Assembly: GCF_000364705.1 (NCBI RefSeq) | Contig: NZ_AQOH01000098.1 | Span: forward strand, 1 to 34,784 | From: Pseudomonas fuscovaginae SE-1 | Lineage (GTDB): Bacteria > Pseudomonadota > Gammaproteobacteria > Pseudomonadales > Pseudomonadaceae | Direction of reading: 5' to 3' | Length of the DNA stretch: 34,784 bases | Shown here: piece after piece, positions 28,397 through 34,784 of the stretch | How positions within the stretch are numbered: position 1 is the stretch's first letter | Layout: every line of letters starts with the position of its first letter | Made by a program: the position numbers and the translations under genes | Notes under the pieces: model-generated | Seen by the model: only the letters and a program-made list of their open reading frames with translations | What the model was told of the DNA's origin: nothing | Database searches by the model: none

Positions 28397-29212
28397 ATGG
28401 ACATGATCGGCATCCAGTACAACGCCAAGCTGCAGCGACTGGTGAAGCAGATCAAGGCGTCGATCGACAAGGAGCTCAAGCCGCTGGTCCGTCAACTGGC
28501 GCCTGAGTACACGCAGGACGCTATCGCAACAACTGACGCATGGTCAGACCTCATCCTGAATGCGATCTCATTCCTGACAAGTCGCTGGAGCTCTCCAGCG
28601 GTACAGGCGGCTGGCAATCGCATCGCCGGCGAGTTCGTTCAGTCCGCGCTGAAGAGGTCCGAGCGTGACATCAAGAAGTCTGCAGGCATCGACGTATTCA
28701 GTGGATCAAAGACCATGCAGGACTACCTGCATGCCTCGGCACAGCAGAACGCCCAGCTCATCAAGTCAATCCCCGCCAAGTACCTGGAAGAGGTGCAGAC
28801 GCTGGTGATGGCAAACATGCGCTCAGGAATGCGGCCTGGCTACATCGAGAGTGCTCTGCAGGAACAGTTCGGCGTGACGCAGCGCCGGGCCAAGATGATC
28901 GCCCGCGACCAGACGTCGAAGATTCAGGGTGAGCTGGCCGAAAAGCAGCAGAAGGACGCCGGCTTCGAGTACTTCGAGTGGGTCGACTCCGACGACCGCC
29001 GCGTCCGGCATCGCCACCGCGAGATCGCTGACAAGGTCACTGCCTACGGCAAAGGGATCTACCGCTGGGACAACCTCCCGCTGAGCTCAGACGGCAAGCC
29101 GATCAAGCCAGGCTCCGACTACCAGTGCCGATGCATCGCGCGTCCAGTGAGCGCCCGCGAGGTCAAGGCCAACCAAGACGCAGGCCGAACAGCGCCAGGC
29201 GTTTACCGATAA
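28397..29212 (+). CDS. Head morphogenesis protein (SPP1 gp7 / MuF family)
   Basis: This is a 271-residue protein. The C-terminal third has the MuF signature (ARDQTSKIQGELAEKQQKDA, EYFEWVDSDDRRVRHRHREI, then PGSDYQCRCIARPV). These minor capsid proteins associate with the portal and enter the head, where they act in assembly or in release of DNA. Start ATG 28397 has GAGG about 10 bases upstream. No toxin domain is fused to it. Confidence 0.9.
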   Translation: MDMIGIQYNAKLQRLVKQIKASIDKELKPLVRQLAPEYTQDAIATTDAWSDLILNAISFLTSRWSSPAVQAAGNRIAGEFVQSALKRSERDIKKSAGIDVFSGSKTMQDYLHASAQQNAQLIKSIPAKYLEEVQTLVMANMRSGMRPGYIESALQEQFGVTQRRAKMIARDQTSKIQGELAEKQQKDAGFEYFEWVDSDDRRVRHRHREIADKVTAYGKGIYRWDNLPLSSDGKPIKPGSDYQCRCIARPVSAREVKANQDAGRTAPGVYR

Positions 29213-29229
29213 CCCAGAGGGTCCAGTGC

Positions 29230-29460
29230 ATGTACATCAAGCTCAAAAGCATTGATACCGGCGTTGAGCATGTGTTCAGCACCGAAGAGCATCACATCGC
29301 CTTGAAAGTCACCCCGGAAGAACTGGAGGCAATCCAATCGATGGCCGTGACTGATGACGGGAAGGCGCTCAGCGGCGCCGATCACCGAACATTTGCATGC
29401 ATCAGGCCGGTTGATGATTCGGAGATGGAGGCGCTCTCGGAGTGGGCGAAAGAGCCATGA
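29230..29460 (+). CDS. Hypothetical protein (76 aa) in head module
   Basis: The start is at ATG 29230, with GAGGG upstream; a longer frame would overlap the MuF gene. The acidic protein (MYIKLKSIDTGVEHVFSTEE, ending EMEALSEWAKEP) has no recognised domain. It overlaps the next gene through ATGA. Confidence 0.65.
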   Translation: MYIKLKSIDTGVEHVFSTEEHHIALKVTPEELEAIQSMAVTDDGKALSGADHRTFACIRPVDDSEMEALSEWAKEP

Positions 29461-30635
29461 AGTGCACGGTTTTTGACCGGGCTGGGTACCGCATTACCCA
29501 GCGGGAATACACCGACGAGGGGTTCCTCAAGGTTCCAGGCCGGGTGGCCCGCACGGGCATCCAAGAGTACCTGGCGCGCGAGCTGGGGCTGGACGGTGAT
29601 CCGAACCGCATCGTCCGCGTGTACCGGCCGCCAGAAGAGGTGTTCAACGACACGTCGCTGGGCACCTACGACGGCGCCACGGTGACGAACGATCACCCGA
29701 AGGATCTGGTGACGGCGCGGAACTACAAGGCAGTGTCGGTCGGCGAGGTTCGCGGTGCTGGTCGCCGAGACGGTGAGTTCGTTGTCTGTGACCTGATCAT
29801 CAAAGACCAGAAGACCATCGACGACATCAACTCCGGCAAGTGCGAGCTATCTGCGGGATACACCGCCGAATACGTCTATGGCCCTGGCCAAACCGCTGAC
29901 GGTCAGGACTACGAGTACACCCAGCGCAACATCATCATCAACCACCAAGCGGTGGTCAACAAAGCGAGGGCGGGCGGCAACGCTCGAGTCTTCGACCACA
30001 ACCCAGGAGGCAACACAATGCCTGTACTTATCACCACCGATAGCGGGCGCAGCGTTGATGTTGCTGATCCTGCGAACGCCCAGCTGGTCGCCGACTCGTT
30101 CGACCGCCTGCTGAAGCGTGCAACCGATGCAGAGGCCAAGGCTGGCCAGGCGCAAGAGATCGCCGACAAGGCTCAGGCCAGCGCCGATGCAGCCAACGAG
30201 AAGCTGGATGAGGCCCGTAAGGCGTCCGGCGACGAAGCCATCGCAGCACGTGTGAAGGCCATCAGCACCACCCAGGATCTGGCCCGCAAGGTTGCCGGTG
30301 ACGGCTTCACCTGCGACAGCCTGGACGTGACCGAGATCAAGCGAGCCGCGCTGGTCGTGGCCCGCCCGAAAGTCGCCTGGGGTGACAAATCGGCCGCCTA
30401 CATCGAAGCCGCTTTCGACGCCGAGTCCGAGAAGGATGAGGAAGAGGACGGCGACGGCAACGGCGGTAAGAAGCCGAAGATGCCAACCGGTGATGCCGCA
30501 ACCCTGCTGGCTCAACTTACTCAGTTGGCCAAGGATGGCGCGTCCACCACGAACACCACCACTGACGCCAAGCCAACCCCGTATCAGGCCCACAAGCAAA
30601 GCTTGTCCGGTGCCCACAAGCAGAAAGGAGCCTAA
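29457..30635 (+). CDS. DUF2213 prohead protease/scaffold-like protein
   Basis: This 392-residue protein starts at ATG 29457, overlapping the preceding stop. Residues 1-180 match DUF2213 (RAGYRITQREYTDEGFLKVP, VTNDHPKDLVTARNYKAVSV, LSAGYTAEYVYGPG). They are followed by a coiled coil (about 210-260) and an acidic Asp/Glu/Gly segment. The family is proposed to combine capsid maturation protease and scaffold functions. It lies immediately before the cement and capsid genes. Confidence 0.88.
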   Translation: MKCTVFDRAGYRITQREYTDEGFLKVPGRVARTGIQEYLARELGLDGDPNRIVRVYRPPEEVFNDTSLGTYDGATVTNDHPKDLVTARNYKAVSVGEVRGAGRRDGEFVVCDLIIKDQKTIDDINSGKCELSAGYTAEYVYGPGQTADGQDYEYTQRNIIINHQAVVNKARAGGNARVFDHNPGGNTMPVLITTDSGRSVDVADPANAQLVADSFDRLLKRATDAEAKAGQAQEIADKAQASADAANEKLDEARKASGDEAIAARVKAISTTQDLARKVAGDGFTCDSLDVTEIKRAALVVARPKVAWGDKSAAYIEAAFDAESEKDEEEDGDGNGGKKPKMPTGDAATLLAQLTQLAKDGASTTNTTTDAKPTPYQAHKQSLSGAHKQKGA

Positions 30636-30637
30636 CC

Positions 30638-31132
30638 ATGCCAGTTCAAGGTGGTAATGCAATCAACCACGGCGTCGCGTACGCGGGCATGGTCGCTGAC
30701 GGCGAAGTGTCCAACGGTGTCTCCAAGGTCAACAAGGGCACCGTCAACATCGCTTATGGCCTGGGTGTCGTGACCGATGGTGACGACGGCGCCAAGCTGC
30801 CCGTCGCTGCCTCGACCGCTGCACAGTTCATCGGCGTCGTTCGGCGCGAGCTGAACCGCGCGTACACCTCGACCGACACCTTCGGCGCTCTCGCCAAGCG
30901 CGACATGACCGTCGAGACAATGGCGCCCATCTGGGTTACGGCTCGCGTGGCTGTCGCCAAGGATGACCCGGTTTACCTGGTCGTCGGAGACGGCACCGGT
31001 ACCAACCAGGGCCAGTTCTCCAACGTGATCGGAGCAGCCGCAACTCTGGCAGTACTGATCCCCAACGCCAAATGGGTCAGCTCGGCATCGGCCGGCGCCC
31101 TGGCGAAAATCTCTCTGAAAGTCGGGGGCTAA
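30638..31132 (+). CDS. Capsid cement/decoration protein
   Basis: This is a 164-residue beta-rich protein (AYGLGVVTDGDDGAKLPVAA, FIGVVRRELNRAYTSTDTFG, MAPIWVTARVAVAKDDPVYL). It resembles the structural cement proteins that stabilise capsids of phages with DUF2184 capsids. ATG 30638 has AAGGAG upstream. It is placed directly before the major capsid gene, six bases away. Confidence 0.83.
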   Translation: MPVQGGNAINHGVAYAGMVADGEVSNGVSKVNKGTVNIAYGLGVVTDGDDGAKLPVAASTAAQFIGVVRRELNRAYTSTDTFGALAKRDMTVETMAPIWVTARVAVAKDDPVYLVVGDGTGTNQGQFSNVIGAAATLAVLIPNAKWVSSASAGALAKISLKVGG

Positions 31133-31138
31133 TCGATT

Positions 31139-32167
31139 ATGAAGCTCAAGAAACTCGTCGTAGCCATCGACGCCGCCATCGCGTACCAGGTAGGTCGCGA
31201 CATCGAGCAGGTCGCGTTCCATGATGGCCTGCCTACCGTCGACGACGGCCTGGCGTTCTACATCAGTCAGCTGGCCAGCCTGGAATCTCGTGTCTATGAG
31301 GCAAAGTATGCGGCCATCAACTACGCCGAACTGATTCCGGTCCACACCGAGTTGCCGGAATGGGCCGACAGCTGGGACTACATCAGCTACGACGCCGTCA
31401 CCATCGGCAAATTCATCGGTTCCAGCGCCGATGACCTGCCGAACGTGGCCCTGTCGGCCAACAAGTCGTCGGTGCCGATCGGCTACGCCGGCAACATGTA
31501 CGACTACAGCCTGGATGAGCTGCGCAAGTCACAGCAGCTGCGCATCCCCCTGGACACCACCAAGGCCCGCGCGGCCTTCCGTGGTGCTCAGGAGCACACC
31601 CAGCGCATTGCGTACTTCGGCGACGCCACGCGCGGCATGACCGGCGCGTTCAACAACCCGAACCTGGCTCTGTCGAACTCCACGTTGAACTGGTTCGACC
31701 CTGCCACCACCGGCATGCAGATCGTCGAGGACGTCGATGACTTCCTGGGAGATGTCTGGACGAACTCGGCCACCGTTCACGTACCGAACGTCCTGGTGCT
31801 GGACTCGGCGCGCTGGCGTCGCATCAACAGCATGCCGATGTCGAAGGAGCTGCCGAACACCACAGTTCTGCAGTACCTGAAGGAAAACAACGTCTACACC
31901 GGCTTGACCGGTCAGCCGCTGCGCGTCGAACAGCGACTGCAGCTGTCCGCCGCCCAGCTCGCGGCCAACGGCGTGTCCAACGGCAACAAGGACCGCATGA
32001 TGGCTTACGAGCTGAACGACGAGAACCTGGGTATGCAGGTGCCGATCCCATGGCGTTCCCTGGCTCCGCAGATGTGGAACCTGAGCGTTCGCGTGCCATG
32101 CGAGTACAAGATCAGCGGCGTCGAGTTCCGCTATCCATTCTCCGGCGCGTACCGCGACCACGTGTAA
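31139..32167 (+). CDS. Major capsid protein (DUF2184)
   Basis: This 342-residue protein has the DUF2184 pattern. It includes RVYEAKYAAINYAELIPVH, then SWDYISYDAVTIGKFIGSSA, RIAYFGDATRGMTGAFNNPN, VLVLDSARWRRINSMPMS and the C-terminal GVEFRYPFSGAYRDHV. It would form the HK97-fold shell. Length is normal. It is preceded by the cement gene and followed by neck genes, a standard order. Confidence 0.93.
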   Translation: MKLKKLVVAIDAAIAYQVGRDIEQVAFHDGLPTVDDGLAFYISQLASLESRVYEAKYAAINYAELIPVHTELPEWADSWDYISYDAVTIGKFIGSSADDLPNVALSANKSSVPIGYAGNMYDYSLDELRKSQQLRIPLDTTKARAAFRGAQEHTQRIAYFGDATRGMTGAFNNPNLALSNSTLNWFDPATTGMQIVEDVDDFLGDVWTNSATVHVPNVLVLDSARWRRINSMPMSKELPNTTVLQYLKENNVYTGLTGQPLRVEQRLQLSAAQLAANGVSNGNKDRMMAYELNDENLGMQVPIPWRSLAPQMWNLSVRVPCEYKISGVEFRYPFSGAYRDHV

Positions 32168-32231
32168 CCCTTCGCCTGGCCGCCAAGCCCTACCCAGGGT
32201 GGCGGCCGGGACAGCCAGACGAGGAAATGCC

Positions 32232-32555
32232 ATGCACCTGAAGAACGAAGCTGCACGACTGATCACCATCAAGCATAAGGCCAATGGCGAACTGATCAGC
32301 TACCAGATCCTACCGGGCGAAAACCCTTCTGTAGAGGTTCCGGACGAGCTCGCCAAGATTGACTTCGTCAAGGCGCTGCTCGATATCGGCGACTTGCGTC
32401 GAGTCGGTGCCGACGAGCTCAATGACGATGAAAGCGAAGAAGGCGGCGACGATATCGAGGTCCTGCGTGCCGAAGCCGAAGCCCTTGGTATCAAGGTCGA
32501 CAAGCGCTGGAAGGAAGCAAAGCTGCGCGAAGAGATCGCCAAGGTCTCGGCGTAA
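32232..32555 (+). CDS. Hypothetical head-region protein with SAP/LEM-like C-terminus (107 aa)
   Basis: The start is ATG 32232, with GAGGAA upstream. After a small beta-rich N-terminal part (ARLITIKHKANGELISYQIL) there is an acidic linker. The end (EVLRAEAEALGIKVDKRWKE, then AKLREEI) resembles the HeH/SAP helix-extension-helix seen in capsid-adjacent phage proteins. No definite role is known. Confidence 0.72.
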   Translation: MHLKNEAARLITIKHKANGELISYQILPGENPSVEVPDELAKIDFVKALLDIGDLRRVGADELNDDESEEGGDDIEVLRAEAEALGIKVDKRWKEAKLREEIAKVSA

Positions 32556-32594
32556 TACCAGGGCGCCATGCGCCCAATCATTCAAGGTGAGCGC

Positions 32595-33014
32595 ATGCAA
32601 ATCACTCCGGAAATGATCGCGGCCTTTCGCGAGGACCCGCTGATGAAGGCGTTCATCGACCCGGTTAAATGGCCTGACGCCATGGTCTCCGATGCCCTGT
32701 GCGAGGCCGATACCGAGACGGGCTCGTCCCGATGGGGCGCACTTGAGCTCACCTGCTGCAACTTCAAATGGCGCGGCATGAAGTATTACGCCGCGCACTG
32801 GCTCGCAACCAACTTTGCCACGCTCGGCGCCAACGGAACACCGAACTCGGAAGCTCGCCTCAACGTAGCCGAGAAGTCCGTTGGCGACGAGTCTATCAGC
32901 TATCGCGTTCCACAGATGATGGATGCGGGCACCGACTGGCTGACGTACACGAACTACGGTCAGCAGTTCTACAGGCTCAAGAAGCGCGCCGGGATGGGTG
33001 CCAAGGCGGTTTAG
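32595..33014 (+). CDS. DUF4054 head-tail connector protein
   Basis: The start is set at ATG 32595, with AAGGTGAG upstream, giving 139 residues. The sequence matches DUF4054 proteins ([20 protein letters not shown], then [17 protein letters not shown], and a C-terminal [18 protein letters not shown]). They are head-completion proteins forming a ring under the portal. It sits between the capsid and gp10-like neck genes. Confidence 0.85.
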   Translation: MQITPEMIAAFREDPLMKAFIDPVKWPDAMVSDALCEADTETGSSRWGALELTCCNFKWRGMKYYAAHWLATNFATLGANGTPNSEARLNVAEKSVGDESISYRVPQMMDAGTDWLTYTNYGQQFYRLKKRAGMGAKAV

Positions 33015-33614
33015 ATGATCACTCTCGAAATACAGGGTTTTCAGGAGCTGCAGGCCGAGCTCGAGAAGGAGTTGAGCGCGTTGCGATCGGACAGGGTTGT
33101 CACGGTCGGCATCCATGAAGAGGCAGGAGATGTCGAGTCGGGCGACCTGACCATGGCAAGCCTTGGCGCTATCCATGAGCTCGGCGCCGATATCAAACAT
33201 CCTGGCGGGACGTCTTACGGCTACGCCAGCAAGGCGGCCGCAGATCGGGATGAAGTGCGTTTCCTGAGGACTGGCAGCGGATACATGGAACTCGGCGTAA
33301 CGAAGCCCCACAACATCAATATCCCTGCCAGGCCATGGCTTGAGCCTGGAGTAGCTCAGGCCACGCCGAAGATCTTGGAGGCGATTGAGACTGGTGTTGC
33401 TGCAGGTCGATCCATGGATCAGGTCCTAGGAGCGATAGGGGTGGTGGCTGCGGCCGAGGTGAAGGTCTACATGACCGAATTGAAGTCGCCTCCGAATGCC
33501 GCCTCGACAATTCGCAAAAAGGGGAGCGCCAACCCACTGATTGATACTGGTGCAATGCGCCAATCAGTCACTCATCAGGTCTCGATCGGGCCGGCTACCG
33601 AGGGTCTCGAATGA
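33015..33614 (+). CDS. Neck/tail completion protein (HK97 gp10-like)
   Basis: This is a 199-residue protein with the pattern RVVTVGIHEEAGDVESGDLT, then LGAIHELGAD, INIPARPWLEPGV and a terminal LIDTGAMRQSVTHQV. These match gp10-family neck proteins that join tail to head. Start ATG 33015 follows the previous stop directly. It overlaps the next gene by four bases. Confidence 0.85.
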   Translation: MITLEIQGFQELQAELEKELSALRSDRVVTVGIHEEAGDVESGDLTMASLGAIHELGADIKHPGGTSYGYASKAAADRDEVRFLRTGSGYMELGVTKPHNINIPARPWLEPGVAQATPKILEAIETGVAAGRSMDQVLGAIGVVAAAEVKVYMTELKSPPNAASTIRKKGSANPLIDTGAMRQSVTHQVSIGPATEGLE

Positions 33615-33982
33615 GCCTGAATATGGAGGGTCAGATCGATGGCGTATTTGAAAGCGTCCCCGCGAGCCGAACGGTTGACACCAGTGGTGACTGGATCGAT
33701 GGAATCTGGACGCCTGGCGCGCCAAGCGCCGCCCCGTACACCGTTAACATCCAAACAGCGAACGACCGAGAGATTGACTTCGTCCAGCGCGCTGGTGAGC
33801 GGATCGTTGATGTCCGGCGCATCTACATCAACGAAGGCGATATGCAACTGATCGACCAGACCGGAACCTGGGCGTTCCTGGGTCAGCAGTGGAAGGCCGT
33901 CAAGGTCGACAACCGCTACTGGCGGAACTACTGCAAGGTCATTGTCACGCGTATTGACGATCAGTCGGGCGGCCCAGCATGA
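33611..33982 (+). CDS. Phage collar/head-closure protein (123 aa)
   Basis: This is a 123-residue, beta-rich protein (YTVNIQTANDREIDFVQRAG, then GERIVDVRRIYINEGDMQLI, and WAFLGQQWKAVKVDNRYW). It resembles the small head-closure or collar proteins encoded between gp10-like and gp12-like genes. It overlaps both neighbours through ATGA, consistent with stoichiometric co-translation of neck parts. Confidence 0.75.
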   Translation: MSLNMEGQIDGVFESVPASRTVDTSGDWIDGIWTPGAPSAAPYTVNIQTANDREIDFVQRAGERIVDVRRIYINEGDMQLIDQTGTWAFLGQQWKAVKVDNRYWRNYCKVIVTRIDDQSGGPA

Positions 33983-34524
33983 CCAACGAAGAGCTGTTCA
34001 AGAAGCTGCGCCCAATAGTGATGCTTGCGACCGGCGTGCCTGAGTGCCTGCTCGCCGATCAGGCCGGACCGGGCAGCATGCCGGCACCAAAGGGCGCCTA
34101 TGCAACGATCACACCAAGACAATCGGTCAGTGAGCGCGGACAGGCCAACGTCACATCGCGCGACATCCCCGGCGACCTGGTTGAGTACGAGGTTCGGGCG
34201 CAGATCATGTGTTTGGCCAGCATCAATTTCTACCGCGGCGAGGCGCTGATGTACGCAGAGCGCCTGAAGCAGGCCAACAAGCGACCCGACATCAGCATGA
34301 TGCTGTTCAAGTCCAAGATCGGCTGGAATAGCACCGACGCAGTGAACAACCTCACCAGCCTGCAGTCGGCCAACTTCGAACAGCGGGCGCAGATCACGCT
34401 GCGCCTGATGTACGAAGCCATCAGCCTATCCGAAATCAACAACATCCTGAGCGTCGAAGTGGCGCTTCAGGACGAGAAGGCCCGGGTGCTCGACACCTTT
34501 ACCGTGGAATTCGACCCCACATAA
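33979..34524 (+). CDS. Neck terminator / tail terminator protein (gp12-like)
   Basis: This 181-residue protein resembles the LIC_12616-type neck terminators. Landmarks are PAPKGAYATITPRQSV, then RDIPGDLVEYEVRAQIMCLA, FYRGEALMYAERLKQA and FEQRAQITLRLMY. It would cap the tail tube and sheath where they meet the head. It immediately precedes the DUF3383 gene. Confidence 0.8.
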   Translation: MTNEELFKKLRPIVMLATGVPECLLADQAGPGSMPAPKGAYATITPRQSVSERGQANVTSRDIPGDLVEYEVRAQIMCLASINFYRGEALMYAERLKQANKRPDISMMLFKSKIGWNSTDAVNNLTSLQSANFEQRAQITLRLMYEAISLSEINNILSVEVALQDEKARVLDTFTVEFDPT

Positions 34525-34542
34525 CCACTTGGAGCTAGCACA

Positions 34543-34784
34543 GTGAGCTATCCAGCTACCAACATCATCCGGATCAATGCCCGGATCAGCCCGGCGGGCC
34601 TGGGCAATGCGAACTTTGCCAGCGCCATGCTGTTCGCCCCACAAACTGCGCTCCCTGTCGGGTTTGCGCCGGATACCTATCGCACCTATTCCGGGCTGAC
34701 CGAGCTGGCTACCGACTTCGACGATACCACCGAAGTGTACAAAGCAGCTCAGCGCTGGCTCGGCGGCACGCCTGCCACTCGCGA
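34543..34784 (+). CDS. DUF3383 tail-sheath-like protein (5' part)
   Basis: GTG 34543 has GGAG about 8 bases upstream. The frame stays open to the window end (80 codons). It reads SYPATNIIRINARISPAGLG at the start, then NFASAMLFAP, TYRTYSGLTELATDFDDTTE and VYKAAQRWLGGTP, which matches DUF3383 proteins. These are tail-sheath-like subunits of contractile phages. The 3' end is outside the window. Confidence 0.82.
   Translation, partial: MSYPATNIIRINARISPAGLGNANFASAMLFAPQTALPVGFAPDTYRTYSGLTELATDFDDTTEVYKAAQRWLGGTPATR

Noticed and set aside
1..34784. CRISPR array, tRNA, rRNA or complete insertion sequence
   Set aside because: No evenly spaced direct repeats with unique spacers, no tRNA-like fold and no transposase were seen. 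The only phased repeats are the three origin iterons, with no spacers.

Overview
This window is most of the left and central part of a lambdoid temperate phage integrated in a Pseudomonas-like chromosome. The composition is GC-rich, and the proteins look like those of fluorescens/putida-group prophages. At the extreme left is queD, probably host flank. After it come an AlpA-type regulator, a long leftward early operon, an immunity region, a rightward replication operon, a lysis cassette and a head/neck module. The window ends inside a DUF3383 tail gene. The structural order (DUF2280 and terminase, DUF1073 portal, MuF protein, DUF2213, cement protein, DUF2184 capsid, DUF4054, neck proteins, DUF3383) is typical of contractile-tailed phages. 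No integrase and no endolysin lie in the window.

Layout. 1-470: terminator and queD. 530-4060: AlpA, small unknown genes, a ParB-like protein, an ASCH-like protein and a repeat-bearing 440-residue protein, all leftward. 4196-4428: two tiny rightward ORFs. 4430-6322: a C5 cytosine methyltransferase with about six internal repeats in its recognition region. 6403-8373 and 13964-14440: the remains of a diversity-generating retroelement (DGR). There are three homologous target genes with C-terminal variable regions rich in NNC codons, and a reverse transcriptase reduced to its C-terminal tail. The truncated transcriptase abuts a frameshifted HNH endonuclease. 8816-13600: leftward early genes, including YqaJ exonuclease and ERF annealing protein. 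14441-17228: lambda-like immunity region. A 13-bp operator motif appears as a pair 24 bp apart at a leftward promoter (pL/OL) and again as a pair 24 bp apart at the cro promoter (pR/OR). Between them lie an exported protein, a two-TM membrane protein, a small protein and the CI repressor. 17229-23070: cro, ribbon-helix-helix-like proteins, an HNH-AP2 endonuclease, an O-like initiator carrying origin iterons, a DnaC-like loader, DUF1367, NinG and a probable Q-type antiterminator. 23071-24024: tandem terminators, spanin-like pair and holin. 24072-34784: metallopeptidase, packaging, head and neck genes.

How the parts fit. CI and Cro probably act on both operator clusters, as in lambda. Leftward transcription from pL first meets a candidate boxA, then the DGR target gene at 13964, then two intrinsic terminators, one of them inside a coding sequence; this suggests processive antitermination. 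Rightward transcription makes the replication proteins and a late activator that would read through the terminators at 23142-23246 into lysis and head genes. The least ordinary content is the multi-target DGR remnant placed in the early region rather than beside tail-fibre genes.
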